Source of the DNA: Chersky-840 sp963810195
GTDB lineage: Bacteria; Actinomycetota; Acidimicrobiia; Acidimicrobiales; UBA8190
Assembly (NCBI GenBank): GCA_963810195.1
Contig: CAWEMO010000001.1
Location: forward strand, 682,001-746,000
DNA: 64,000 nucleotides
Direction of reading: 5' to 3'
The number at the start of each line of letters is the position of its first letter. Positions within the stretch are counted from its first letter, which is position 1. Shown here piece by piece: positions 1 through 8,777 of this stretch. A model generated the notes under the pieces. The model did not search any database. It was not told where the DNA came from and worked only from the letters and a program-made list of their open reading frames with translations. The position numbers were made by a program, and so were the translations under genes.

Positions 1-657
1 GTGAGACGTCGCGACTACCGGCTCGGCTCGGCCGCGGGCGGCGGCGGCCTCTCGGGGCCGGCCATCCGTCCGGTGGCCGTGCGCGCCGTGCACGACTGTC
101 GCGCCGCGTTCCCCGATGCCGGCATCGTGGGTGTCGGAGGGGTGTCGCGCGGTGTCGACGTGGTGGAGATGATGCTTGCCGGCGCGGACGCGGTCGAGGT
201 GGGAACGGCGACGTTCCGCGATCCGCGCGCCCCGGCGAGGGTGCTGGCCGGGCTGCGGCGGTGGTGCCGGTGGCACGACGTGGGCGACGTGCGCGCCCTG
301 GTGGGTGCCGTGCATCGGGGACGGGGCACGGGCCCGAGGCCGGGGGCAAGGCCGCTTGTGACACAACCCCGTTCCGGACAGCCGCCGGCGGGTTGGGCGC
401 CTCCCGCCGGCGCGCGGCTGGATCCCCCTCCTCCTCCGCCTGCCGCACCAGCCCCTCCACCGCCTGCCGCACCACCCCCTCCACCGCCGGCACCCGCACC
501 GCCGGCACCGACGCCTTCCCCACCTCCAGCCGCTCCGGCTCCGGTTGCTCCGGTGAGACCCCGCCCCGGGGTGGCGCGGCCGGACGTCCCGTCACGTCTG
601 CCCCCGATCCCACCTCGGGGAGGCCAGGGGACGCGGGAGGGCGACCATGGCCGGTGA
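1..657 (+). CDS. pyrD: Dihydroorotate dehydrogenase, C-terminal part (truncated by window edge) with proline-rich tail
   Basis: The gene enters from the left edge. Residues 15-90 match the end of a PyrD TIM barrel: a GGLSGPAIRP segment, then the FMN-phosphate-binding GVGG (about 44-47) and GTATF (about 68-72). The enzyme oxidises dihydroorotate to orotate in pyrimidine synthesis. The next gene is pyrF, which fits. The normal fold should end near residue 105. The open frame then continues for about 110 residues of Pro/Ala-rich low-complexity sequence and overlaps the pyrF start by 11 nt. In that tail third codon positions are less G/C-rich than in neighbouring genes, so it may be a real tail or a fortuitously open spacer. 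Class 1 versus class 2 cannot be decided from this fragment. Confidence 0.85.
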   Translation: MRRRDYRLGSAAGGGGLSGPAIRPVAVRAVHDCRAAFPDAGIVGVGGVSRGVDVVEMMLAGADAVEVGTATFRDPRAPARVLAGLRRWCRWHDVGDVRALVGAVHRGRGTGPRPGARPLVTQPRSGQPPAGWAPPAGARLDPPPPPPAAPAPPPPAAPPPPPPAPAPPAPTPSPPPAAPAPVAPVRPRPGVARPDVPSRLPPIPPRGGQGTREGDHGR

Positions 658-1357
658 CGATCCCCGCGACAGGCTGGCCCTGGCCCTGGACGTGGACGAC
701 CTCGTGGTGGCGCTGCGTCTGGCGCACCGGCTCCGGCCCTGGTTCGGGGTGGCGAAGGTGGGACTCGAATTGTTCGGCGCGGCCGGGCCCGAGACCGTCT
801 CGGCACTCGTCGTCGAGGGCTATCGCGTCTTCCTCGATCTGAAGCTGCACGACATCCCGACCACGGTGGCGCGCGCCGCCCGGGTCCTCGGGGGATTGGG
901 CGTGGAGTTCACGACGGTCCACACGCAGGGTGGCGAATCCATGTTGCGTGCTGCGGTCTCGGGCATGGCGGAAGGGGCATCGGCGGCCGGGGCCCCAGCA
1001 CCCTGCGTGCTCGGGGTCACCGTCCTCACGAGCGACACCGACGCCGCTCCCGAGGCGCTCGCCTCACGTTCGAGGTTGGCGGCCTCGGCCGGCTGCGGGG
1101 GACTGGTGTGCGCAGCCTCGGATCTGGCGGTGACGCGACGTGCCGCCCCCGGGCTCGTGACCGTGGTCCCCGGAATCCGCCCCTCGGGGACCCCTGCCGA
1201 CGACCAGGCGCGCGCCGCGACCCCCGCCGCCGCCATCCGAGCGGGCGCGGACATTCTGGTGATCGGTCGCGCCGTCACCGCCGCCGGAGACCCCGAGGCC
1301 ATGGCGGCCGCCGTCGTCGACGAAGTTGCCACCACGTTGGCCGCGCCTCGAGGATGA
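647..1357 (+). CDS. pyrF: Orotidine 5'-phosphate decarboxylase
   Basis: This 236-aa protein converts OMP to UMP, the last step of de novo UMP synthesis. The catalytic signature LDLKLHDIP is at residues 63-71 with the Lys-x-x-Asp arrangement, after an N-terminal LALALDVDD strand, and a C-terminal VPGIRPSG phosphate-binding loop follows. Length is normal for the bacterial family. The ATG at 647 lies inside the end of the pyrD frame, so translation is probably coupled. The next gene, mihF, seems to have its own -10 box. Confidence 0.95.
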   Translation: MAGDDPRDRLALALDVDDLVVALRLAHRLRPWFGVAKVGLELFGAAGPETVSALVVEGYRVFLDLKLHDIPTTVARAARVLGGLGVEFTTVHTQGGESMLRAAVSGMAEGASAAGAPAPCVLGVTVLTSDTDAAPEALASRSRLAASAGCGGLVCAASDLAVTRRAAPGLVTVVPGIRPSGTPADDQARAATPAAAIRAGADILVIGRAVTAAGDPEAMAAAVVDEVATTLAAPRG

Positions 1358-1376
1358 CCCCCGCTCACGAGGGCGC

Positions 1377-1382
1377 TATGGT
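1377..1382 (+). promoter_or_regulatory. Probable -10 box for leaderless mihF
   Basis: TATGGT is followed by exactly 7 nt (GGCCCGC) and the ATG at 1390. A weak -35-like ATGACC lies at 1354-1359, 17 nt upstream. There is no ribosome-binding site before the ATG. This fits transcription starting at the start codon. The same seven bases GGCCCGC sit between the -10 box and ATG of def. Confidence 0.55.
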
Positions 1383-1389
1383 GGCCCGC

Positions 1390-1710
1390 ATGCCGCAACC
1401 TCCCGCACTCACCCCGGAGCAGCGCCAGGCGGCGCTGGACAAGGCCGCCAAGGTCCGCCGCGAGCGGGCCGAGGTGAAGGAGAAGCTGAAGATGGGGTCC
1501 ATCACCCTCTCGGAGCTTCTCCGGCGTGCCGAGAAGGACGAGACCGTCGGCAAGATGAAGGTGCTGTCGGTGCTCGAGTCGCTCCCCGGTCTCGGCAAGG
1601 TCAAGGCCCGGCGTCTCATGGAGACGGTGGGAATCAGTGAGAGCCGTCGGTTGCAGGGCCTCGGGGCCAATCAACGCGACGCTCTGCTGACACATACTTC
1701 GAAGTCCTGA
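1390..1710 (+). CDS. mihF: Actinobacterial integration host factor (mIHF)
   Basis: This 106-aa basic protein matches the mycobacterial IHF family, a nucleoid protein unrelated in fold to HU/IHF. It starts PQPPALTPEQRQ and has the conserved KMKVLSVLESLPGLGKVKA helix-hairpin-helix-like segment and RRLQGLGANQRDALL near the end. The frame is open further upstream with ATGs at 1354 and 1378. The start at 1390 is preferred because it aligns with the family start and sits 7 nt after a TATGGT box. The mihF-gmk-rpoZ order is typical of Actinobacteria. Confidence 0.93.
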   Translation: MPQPPALTPEQRQAALDKAAKVRRERAEVKEKLKMGSITLSELLRRAEKDETVGKMKVLSVLESLPGLGKVKARRLMETVGISESRRLQGLGANQRDALLTHTSKS

Positions 1711-2255
1711 TCCTCGTCATCTCCGGCCCCGGCGGGGCGGGGAAGGGCACGGTCGTCTCCCGACTCGTCGAGCGGGACCCGGGGCTGTGGCTCAGCCGGT
1801 CCTGGACGACGCGGCCCCGGCGTCCCGGTGAAGCCGCCGACGCGTACACCTTCGTCGACCGCGATCGCTTCGAGGAGAGGATCGCAGCCGGCGGGTTCCT
1901 CGAGTGGGCGGAGTTCCTCGGCCACCTCTACGGCACGCCCCTTCCCGACGCGCCGCCCGGCAAGGACGTGGTCCTCGAGATCGACCTCCAGGGGGCCCGC
2001 CAGGTCAAGGCGCGCCACCCCGACGCCCTGGTCGTGCTCCTCGTGCCTCCAACGCCGGAGATCCAGCGGGCGCGCCTGCGCCAGCGGGGCGACGACGTGC
2101 ACGAGGTCGACAAGCGCATCGCCCTCGGAGCCGAGGAGATGCGCCTGGGCAGGGAGCTGACACCCTTCGTGGTCGTCAATGACGAGGTGGACCGGGCGGT
2201 GTCCGAGGTGGCCGGTATACTGGACCTTCATCGCAATCTCCCGCCGGACCGATGA
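1707..2255 (+). CDS. gmk: Guanylate kinase with apparent CTG start
   Basis: The protein is about 182 aa and phosphorylates GMP to GDP. The P-loop SGPGGAGKGT is at residues 6-15, followed by SWTTRPRRPGE, FVDRDRFEERIAAGGFLEWAEF and VVLEIDLQGARQVK, all typical of Gmk. No ATG, GTG or TTG exists in this frame between the stop at 1638-1640 and the P-loop. The only plausible initiator is CTG at 1707, which overlaps the mihF stop as C-TGA and places one residue before the expected ILVISGPGG strand. This suggests start by translational coupling. An in-frame ATC start or a sequence error cannot be excluded. Confidence 0.88.
   Translation: MILVISGPGGAGKGTVVSRLVERDPGLWLSRSWTTRPRRPGEAADAYTFVDRDRFEERIAAGGFLEWAEFLGHLYGTPLPDAPPGKDVVLEIDLQGARQVKARHPDALVVLLVPPTPEIQRARLRQRGDDVHEVDKRIALGAEEMRLGRELTPFVVVNDEVDRAVSEVAGILDLHRNLPPDR
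2216..2221 (+). promoter_or_regulatory. Probable -10 box for rpoZ inside gmk
   Basis: TATACT is a near-consensus sigma70 -10 hexamer and is conspicuous in this GC-rich DNA. It lies in the 3' end of gmk and would give a leader of about 35 nt before the rpoZ GTG at 2265. No clear -35 was found. Confidence 0.4.
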
Positions 2256-2264
2256 CCGGCCACC

Positions 2265-2657
2265 GTGGAGGAGCCTGAATTGCCCCAGCGCCGCTCGACG
2301 CTCATGGACCCACCCGTGGAGGACCTCCTCGACAAGGTCGACTCGAAGTTCACCCTGGTCGCCCTGTCGGCCAAACGTGCCCGGCAGATCAACTCGTACT
2401 ACAACCAGCTGGGAGAGGGCCTCGGGTTCGTCGTGCCGCCCCAGGTGACCTCGGTCTCGGGCAAGCCCCTGACCATCGCCTTCGAAGAGGTGGCGGCCGG
2501 AAAGGCCACGTACCACCGCCTCGAGCCGGGCGAAGAGCTCGAGGACGGTTCCGCCGACCTCGAGGGTGCCGAGGTGGCGGAGGTCGTCGCCGAAGGGCCG
2601 GAGCTCACCGCGCTCACCGGCGACCTCGACGCGCAACAGCCGGAGGCCGGCGAGTAG
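2265..2657 (+). CDS. rpoZ: RNA polymerase omega subunit
   Basis: This 130-aa protein carries the omega core: MDPPVEDLLDKVDSKFTLV, then the conserved AKRARQINSYYNQLGEG (about residues 36-52) that clamps the beta-prime C-terminus. The C-terminal 40 residues are acidic and variable, as in other actinobacterial omegas. Start is GTG at 2265. It lies between gmk and coaBC as in related genomes. Confidence 0.93.
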   Translation: MEEPELPQRRSTLMDPPVEDLLDKVDSKFTLVALSAKRARQINSYYNQLGEGLGFVVPPQVTSVSGKPLTIAFEEVAAGKATYHRLEPGEELEDGSADLEGAEVAEVVAEGPELTALTGDLDAQQPEAGE

Positions 2658-2701
2658 CAGGCGGGAGTCCCCGCCCGCGCTCTGCCCCGGGAGCCCGGAC
2701 C

Positions 2702-4021
2702 ATGACGGCAGGCCCCGCCACGGGCAAGACCATCGTCCTCGGTGTCACCGGGGGCATCGCGGCCTACAAGGCGGTCGAGGTGTGTCGCCGGCTGGTCGAC
2801 GCCGGCGCGCATGTCGTTCCCGTCCTCACCGAGGACGCCACGCGCTTCGTCGGCGCGGTGACCTTCTCCGCACTGGCGTCTGAGCCCGTCCAGAGGACCC
2901 TTTGGGCCGAGGCCGACCCTATTCCCCACACCCATCTGGGCCGGCGCGCCGATCTCGTCCTCGTGGTCCCGGCGACGGCGCGTTTTCTCGCCTGCTACGC
3001 GCACGGCATCGCCGACGGGTTGCTCACCGCCACCGTCCTCGCCACGCGTGCGCCGGTGATGGTGTGCCCGGCCATGCACACCGAGATGTGGGAGCACCCC
3101 GCGGTCCAGGACAACCTGGCCACCTTGCGCCGGCGCGCCGTGCATGTGGTCGAACCGGGTGAGGGACGGTTGGCGGGGGGTGACGTGGGGGCAGGGCGCC
3201 TGGCCGAGCCCGCCGACATCGTCGTCGCCGCCCTGTCGGTGCTGGCGCGGCCCGCAGCGCCGCGCCCGACCGGATCTGCCGCCGGCGCGGGCATCCATGG
3301 CCGGGATCTCGCCGGGCGACGCGTCGTGGTGAGCGCGGGGGGCACACGCGAGCCGATCGACCCGGTGCGATTCATCTCCAACCGCTCGTCGGGCAAGCAG
3401 GGCCACGCCGTCGCCGAAGCGGCCGCGGCGCGCGGCGCGGACGTCGTCCTCGTGACCACGGCGCGCACCGCGGTGACCCCGGGCATCACGGTCGTGCCGG
3501 TGGAGACGGCCGCCGAGATGGAAGCGGCCGTGCTCGAGCGCGCCGACGGTGCCGATGTCGTGGTGATGGCGGCCGCGGTGGCCGACTTCCGGTTGAAGAC
3601 GCCCGCCGAGACCAAATTGGCGAAGTCCGACGGCCTGCCCGAGCTCGTGCTCGAGCCCACCCCCGACATCCTGGCCGAGCTCGGTCGACACCGGCGCGAC
3701 GGGCAGGTGCTGGTCGGGTTCGCGGCCGAGACCCACGACCTGGCGACCCGGGCGACCGCCAAGCTCAGGAGCAAGAACATCGACCTCATGGTGGGCAACG
3801 ACGTCTCGGCCCAAGGCGTGGGATTCGACCACGACACGAACGCCGTGACCATCCTGGGGTCCGACGGGACGTGCCGGGAGATCGCCCTGACCTCGAAGCT
3901 CGAGGTCGCCCACGCCATTTTGGATAGTGTGATCGATCGCCTGGGCGGTCCACGTCCGGGTGGGGGCGCCCGGCGTGCCGGCGCTTCCGGGGGGGACGAC
4001 AAACCGAGGAGAGACTCGTGA
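2702..4021 (+). CDS. coaBC: Bifunctional phosphopantothenoylcysteine decarboxylase / phosphopantothenate-cysteine ligase
   Basis: This 439-aa fusion makes 4'-phosphopantetheine for CoA. The N-terminal flavoprotein CoaC domain (about 9-185) has VTGGIAAYKAVEV, the active-site HTHLGRRADL and the substrate-clamp motif PAMHTEMW. The usual Asn of PAMNxxMW is His, as known in mycobacteria. The C-terminal CoaB domain (about 205-405) has SAGGTREPIDPVRFISN followed by RSSGKQG, and AAAVADFRLK. The stop overlaps the metK GTG (GTGA at 4018-4021), so the two are coupled. Confidence 0.95.
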   Translation: MTAGPATGKTIVLGVTGGIAAYKAVEVCRRLVDAGAHVVPVLTEDATRFVGAVTFSALASEPVQRTLWAEADPIPHTHLGRRADLVLVVPATARFLACYAHGIADGLLTATVLATRAPVMVCPAMHTEMWEHPAVQDNLATLRRRAVHVVEPGEGRLAGGDVGAGRLAEPADIVVAALSVLARPAAPRPTGSAAGAGIHGRDLAGRRVVVSAGGTREPIDPVRFISNRSSGKQGHAVAEAAAARGADVVLVTTARTAVTPGITVVPVETAAEMEAAVLERADGADVVVMAAAVADFRLKTPAETKLAKSDGLPELVLEPTPDILAELGRHRRDGQVLVGFAAETHDLATRATAKLRSKNIDLMVGNDVSAQGVGFDHDTNAVTILGSDGTCREIALTSKLEVAHAILDSVIDRLGGPRPGGGARRAGASGGDDKPRRDS

Positions 4022-5214
4022 CCACGCGCCACACCTTCACATCGGAGTCGGTGACCGAAGGACATCCCGACAAGATGGCGGACCAGATCTCCGACTCGGT
4101 CCTCGACGCGGTGCTCGAGTCCGATCCCAACGGCAGGGTGGCATGCGAGACTCTGCTCACCACCGGTCTCGTCGTCGTGGCGGGTGAGATCTCCACGCAG
4201 TGCTACATCGACATCGCCACCTTGGTCCGAGACGTCGTGTGTGACATCGGCTACGACAGCGACGCGCACGGGTTCAACGGCCGCACCTGCGGGGTGATGG
4301 TCGCGCTCGACGAGCAATCTCCCGACATCGCCCAGGGCGTCACCGCCGCCCACGAGCTGCGGACCGGCTCCGGAGGGGAGGACCAGCTCAACGCCCAAGG
4401 TGCCGGCGACCAGGGAATGATGTTCGGCTACGCGTGCGACGAGACCCCCGACCTGATGCCGCTTCCGATCTGGATGGCGCACCGTCTCGCCCAACGCCTG
4501 TCCCAGGTCAGGCGGGTCGGCGTCCTGCCGTACCTCCGTCCCGACGGCAAGACGCAGGTGAGCGTCGTCTACGAGAGTGGGCGGCCCGTCGCCATCGACA
4601 CCGTGCTGATCTCCACCCAGCACGCACCCGGTGTCGACATCGAGACGCTGCTGCTCCCCGACCTCCGGGAGCACGTGATCCATCCACTGCTCCCGCCCGA
4701 CCTCGACTCCTCGGCGCTGCGCGTCCTGGCCAACCCCACGGGCCGATTCGAGCTCGGGGGGCCGCACGCCGACACCGGGCTCACGGGCCGCAAGATCATC
4801 GTGGACACCTACGGCGGCATGGCGCGCCACGGTGGCGGGGCCTTCTCGGGGAAGGACCCTTCCAAGGTCGACCGCTCGGCGGCCTACGCGGCCCGCTGGG
4901 TCGCCAAGCACGTCGTCGCGGCGGGTGCCGCGAGTCGGTGCGAGGTCCAGGTCGCGTATGCCATCGGCGTCGCCAGCCCGGTCTCGCTCATGGTCGAGAC
5001 CTTCGGGACCGAGACCGTGGACCCGGTCAAGATCGAGCAGGCCGTGCGCGAGGTGTTCGACCTGCGACCGGCGGCGATCGTCCGTGACCTCGACCTCAAG
5101 AGGCCGATCTACCGCCGTACCGCCGCCTACGGGCACTTCGGCCGCTCGGACAAGGAATTCACCTGGGAGGCGACGCCCAGGGTGGACGACCTCAAGCGCG
5201 CGCTGGGTCTGTAG
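4018..5214 (+). CDS. metK: S-adenosylmethionine synthetase
   Basis: This 398-aa protein makes SAM from methionine and ATP. Signatures are SVTEGHPDKMADQISD (residues 11-26), GAGDQGMMFGYA (ATP-binding hexapeptide region), and the Gly-rich loop GGGAFSGKDPSKVDRS. Length is normal. The start is GTG at 4018, behind a good ribosome-binding site (GAGGAGA) and overlapping the coaBC stop. No SAM riboswitch is possible here because the gene is inside the operon. Confidence 0.97.
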   Translation: MTTRHTFTSESVTEGHPDKMADQISDSVLDAVLESDPNGRVACETLLTTGLVVVAGEISTQCYIDIATLVRDVVCDIGYDSDAHGFNGRTCGVMVALDEQSPDIAQGVTAAHELRTGSGGEDQLNAQGAGDQGMMFGYACDETPDLMPLPIWMAHRLAQRLSQVRRVGVLPYLRPDGKTQVSVVYESGRPVAIDTVLISTQHAPGVDIETLLLPDLREHVIHPLLPPDLDSSALRVLANPTGRFELGGPHADTGLTGRKIIVDTYGGMARHGGGAFSGKDPSKVDRSAAYAARWVAKHVVAAGAASRCEVQVAYAIGVASPVSLMVETFGTETVDPVKIEQAVREVFDLRPAAIVRDLDLKRPIYRRTAAYGHFGRSDKEFTWEATPRVDDLKRALGL

Positions 5215-5264
5215 GGCTCGGGCATCGGGAGCCGCCGACCCCGCGTCGCGTCCCGACTCCCGTC

Positions 5265-7182
5265 ATGCCGGCGCCGCGCGTCGAGCGCGCCGAGAGCGTC
5301 GTGCACGCCGAGCGCGTCGTGCGCGTGCTCCCCGATGTCGAGCGCGCTGCGCAAGACCTTCGACTACACCGTTCCGGACGCGCTCGGCGAACTGGTGCGC
5401 GTCGGCGCGCAGGTCCGCATCGCGCTGGGAGCACGGCGCGTGGGTGGGTGGGTGGTACAAGACCACGTCGTGCCGGACGCGGGGGTGGTCTTGCGGCCGA
5501 TCTCGGCCGTACGGGGCTGGGGCCCGCCGCCGCCGGTACTCGAGATAGCCCGGTGGGCGGCATGGCGCTGGGCCGGTCCGGTCCCGGCGCTCCTACGCAC
5601 CGCCTCCTCCCCGGTGGCGGTGCGCGGGCTCCCTGTCCCCGCCGGTGGTGCCGCCCCCGGGGCCGACTCCGTCGCCCCGCCCGGCCTCGCTCCCAGCCCC
5701 GCTCCCGGCCTCGCTCCCGGGACGACCGTGGTCCGGCTCGGGCCGGCGGGCGACCCCTGGCCGATCCTCCTCGCCGCCGCGGCGTGCGGCCAGCGTGCCG
5801 GCGGTGACGCCGGCGTGCTCGTGCTGACACCGAGTCACCGTTCGGCGGGCGACGTGGCACGCCGGCTGCGGGCGGCGGGCATCGCCACCGCGTTGCTCCC
5901 CGGCGACTGGGCGCGGGCCCGGGCCGGTGGGTGCGTGGTCGTAGGCGCCCGCGCCGGTGCCTTCGCCCCCTTGCCGCGGCTGGCGGCCGCTGTCGTGCTC
6001 GACGCACACGACGAGGCGTACCACGAGGAGCGCGCTCCGACGTGGGCGGCCTGGGCGGTGGTGGCCGAACGCTCCCGGCGCGAGGGGGTGCCGTGTGCGC
6101 TCGTGTCGCCGTGTCCCACGCTCGAGATCCTCGCCGCCGGAGCGCTCGTGGAACCACCGCGCAACGTCGAGCGCCGGGGTTGGCCCGCCGTCGAGGTGAT
6201 CGACCGACGCAGCGACGACCCGCGCACTGGGCTGTTCTCCGAGCGGCTCGTGCGGCTCGTGCGCGAGGCGGCCGGGTCGCCGGGTCGCCGGGTGGTCTGC
6301 ATCGTGAACCGGACCGGGCGCGTCCGGCTGCTTTCGTGTGCGTCGTGTGGGGAGCTGGCGCGCTGCGAGACCTGTGGTGCCTCCCTCGAGCAGGTCGGCG
6401 ACACGGGACGAGGCCGCGGCCGGCGTTCGGGGCCGCCGGCGGGCACTCCCGGGCCGGCACCGCTGCTCCGATGCCGGCGCTGTGGACAGGAACGCCCGGT
6501 CGTGTGCGCCCGGTGCGGGGTCACACGGGTGAAGGCATTGCGCCTGGGCGTCACGCGCGTCCGTGAGGACCTCGAGGCGCTCGCGGGTGTGGAGGTGGCC
6601 GAGGTGTGGGGCCCGGCGGCTTCGGACGAACGCGAGGAGGGACACGTCCGCCGGGCGCGGGTCGTGGTGGGCACCGAGGCCGCGTTGCACCGCGTGCCCG
6701 ACGCCGACACCGTGGCGTTCCTGGACTTCGACTCGGAGCTCCTCGCCCCCCGGTTCCGCGCCGCCGAGGAGGCACTGGCCCTCCTGGCCCGGGCGGCGCG
6801 GCTCGTGGGGGGCGCGGGCATCGGGCGCGCTGCGGACCGCGCCCCGGGGCGTATGGTCGTCCAGACTCGCCAACCCCGTCACCCCGCCATCCTGGCCGCG
6901 GTGTCCGCCGATCCCGGGATCCTGGCCGCGGCGGAGTCGACGGTGCGCCGAGCCCTGGCGCTTCCCCCCTTCAGCGCGCTGGCGGTCGTCTCGGGCGCCG
7001 AGGCCGAGGCGTACGGGGTGGCACTGCGGCGAGCGGCTCCCGATGGCGTCGAGGTGAGCGGGCCCGTCGATGGTGCGTGGTCGGTGCGCGCTCGCGACCA
7101 CGACGCGCTGTGCGGGCTCCTGGCCTCGGTGGCGCGCCCGCCGGGTCGCCTCCGGGTGGAGGTCGACCCGGTGCGGGCCTGA
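5265..7182 (+). CDS. priA: PriA-like primosomal protein with N-terminal frame disruption
   Basis: The main frame runs 5335-7182 (615 aa). It has KTFDYTVPDALGE, the eight-Cys zinc module (CASCGELARCETC and CRRCGQERPVVCARC) and a helicase-like C-terminus. Where a Walker A GxGKT should stand, the sequence reads LGPAGDPWPILLA, and the DEAH box is replaced by DAHDEAY. This resembles actinobacterial PriA proteins thought to lack helicase activity. The family N-terminus (compare VARVLP in mycobacteria) is found as VVRVLPDV in the frame starting at 5265, just upstream. Joining the two needs a one-base shift near 5340. If translation starts at ATG 5335, the first strand is lost. Confidence 0.85.
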
Positions 7183-7256
7183 GCGCGATCCCGGGCGCCC
7201 CGCGCCGACCTGGCCGGACGGCCTGCCACCAGGCATCGGCTCCCGGACGGCCCCGG

Positions 7257-7262
7257 TACGAT
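7257..7262 (+). promoter_or_regulatory. Probable -10 box for leaderless def
   Basis: TACGAT is followed by 7 nt (GGCCCGC) and ATG at 7270, with no ribosome-binding site. The spacing matches the mihF promoter and supports 7270 over the in-frame ATG at 7261, which lies inside the box. Confidence 0.5.
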
Positions 7263-7269
7263 GGCCCGC

Positions 7270-7836
7270 ATGTCGAGGTACTCCATCCGCCAGTACGGGG
7301 ACCCGGTGCTGCGCCAGCGCGCGTCCGTCGTCGACGCCATCGACGGCACGCTCAAGCAGCTCGCCGACGACATGACCCAGACCATGTACGAGGCCCCGGG
7401 GGTGGGCCTGGCGGCACCGCAGGTCGGGGTGCAAAAGCGCGTGTTCGTCTACGACGCCGGCGACGGAGCGGGGCCCTTCACCGTCGTCAACCCCGTGATC
7501 TCCGAAGCTCGGGGGGAATGGACCTACGAGGAAGGCTGCCTGTCGGTCCCGGGGTTGTCGTGGCCGATCGTCCGCCCGAAGGAGGTCCATCTCACCGGGT
7601 ACGACCTCGACGGCAACGAGCTCTCGGTCGAGGCCGACGAGTTCCTCGCCCGGGTCTTCCAGCACGAGGTCGACCACCTCGACGGCGTGCTGCTCGTCGA
7701 ACGGCTCGACGAAGACCAGCGCAAGGAGGCCATGCGCATCCTGCGGGCCCGGGCCCTCCACCTGCCCGACGCCGACCCCGACGGGCTGCGCTCGCTCGCC
7801 CGCGAGCAACCGCCGGCGCGGCACACCGGCCTGTAG
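7270..7836 (+). CDS. def: Peptide deformylase
   Basis: This 188-aa metalloenzyme removes the formyl group from nascent proteins. All three motifs are intact: GVGLAAPQVG, EEGCLSVPG with the metal-ligand Cys, and QHEVDHLDG with the two His ligands and catalytic Glu. It is followed by fmt, the enzyme that adds the formyl group. Start is taken as ATG 7270 because of the -10 box spacing; ATG 7261 is in frame. Confidence 0.96.
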   Translation: MSRYSIRQYGDPVLRQRASVVDAIDGTLKQLADDMTQTMYEAPGVGLAAPQVGVQKRVFVYDAGDGAGPFTVVNPVISEARGEWTYEEGCLSVPGLSWPIVRPKEVHLTGYDLDGNELSVEADEFLARVFQHEVDHLDGVLLVERLDEDQRKEAMRILRARALHLPDADPDGLRSLAREQPPARHTGL

Positions 7837-7851
7837 CGACCCCCCGGCCCG

Positions 7852-8766
7852 GTGGCGCGGCTGGTATTCCTGGGGACACCCCCGGCCGCCGCGGTCGCCC
7901 TCCGGGCTGTCGTGCATGCCGGACACGACGTGGCTCTGGTGGTGAGCCGGTCCGACGCCCGGCGAGGACGGGGGGCGCCGCATTCGCCGAGTCCCACCAA
8001 GCGCGTGGCCTTGGATCTCGGCCTCGAGGTGACCGACCGCCTCGAGGACGTGTCGGGGACCCCGGCCGAGCTCGGTGTCGTGGTGGCGTACGGCCGCATC
8101 ATTCCGGGTTCGCTGCTCGCGTCGCTTCCCATGGTCAACGTGCACTTCTCCCTCCTGCCGCGCTGGCGCGGCGCCGCGCCGGTGGAGCGGGCCATCCTCG
8201 CCGGCGACGCCGAGACCGGCGTGTGTCTCATGCGTCTCGAGGAGGGCCTCGACACCGGGCCGGTGCTCGAGTCGCGGCGCGTGCCGATCGGTGCGCGCGA
8301 ACACGCGTCGGCCCTCACCGAGCGCCTGGCGGGCCTGGGTGCGCAGCTCCTGGTCGACGCGCTCGCCCCGGGCGTCGACGCCCTCCCGGCCGGCACGCCC
8401 CAGCGCGGCGAGCCCACCTATGCCCCGAAGCTCCTCCCCGAAGAGCTCCGACTCGACTGGGCGCGCCCCGCGGCGGAGCTCGAGCGCGTGGTGCGCCTCG
8501 ACCGGGCGTGGACCACGTTCCGAGGGGAGCGCCTCCGGGTGCTCGACGCCGTGGCCCGGCCGACCCCGGCCCTGTCGGACGAGGCCGGGAGCGATGACGA
8601 GCCCCCGGGCACGCTCAAGGGCACCTCGGTCGTCACCGGAGACGGCGTGTTGGAGCTCATCGAGGTCCAGTCGGCGGGGAAGCGGCCCGTGCCGGTGTCG
8701 GCGTGGTGGCGCGGAGTGCGGCCGCAGCCCCGGGAGTCGCTCGGGGGCGAGGGGGAACGCCGGTAG
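7852..8766 (+). CDS. fmt: Methionyl-tRNA formyltransferase
   Basis: This 304-aa enzyme formylates initiator Met-tRNA using 10-formyl-THF. It has LVFLGTPPAAAVAL at the N-terminus, the catalytic region VNVHFSLLPRWRGAAPVERAI with the Asn-His pair (the usual SLLP loop), and a C-terminal OB-type domain ending near VQSAGKRPVPVSAWWRG. Start is GTG at 7852, 15 nt after the def stop. The TAG stop at 8764-8766 forms the first half of the -10 box for rpe. Confidence 0.95.
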   Translation: MARLVFLGTPPAAAVALRAVVHAGHDVALVVSRSDARRGRGAPHSPSPTKRVALDLGLEVTDRLEDVSGTPAELGVVVAYGRIIPGSLLASLPMVNVHFSLLPRWRGAAPVERAILAGDAETGVCLMRLEEGLDTGPVLESRRVPIGAREHASALTERLAGLGAQLLVDALAPGVDALPAGTPQRGEPTYAPKLLPEELRLDWARPAAELERVVRLDRAWTTFRGERLRVLDAVARPTPALSDEAGSDDEPPGTLKGTSVVTGDGVLELIEVQSAGKRPVPVSAWWRGVRPQPRESLGGEGERR

Positions 8767-8769
8767 GCT
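8764..8769 (+). promoter_or_regulatory. Probable -10 box for rpe, overlapping the fmt stop
   Basis: TAGGCT lies 8 nt before the rpe ATG and there is no ribosome-binding site between. Its TAG is also the stop codon of fmt. Confidence 0.45.
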
Positions 8770-8777
8770 CGGCGCGG

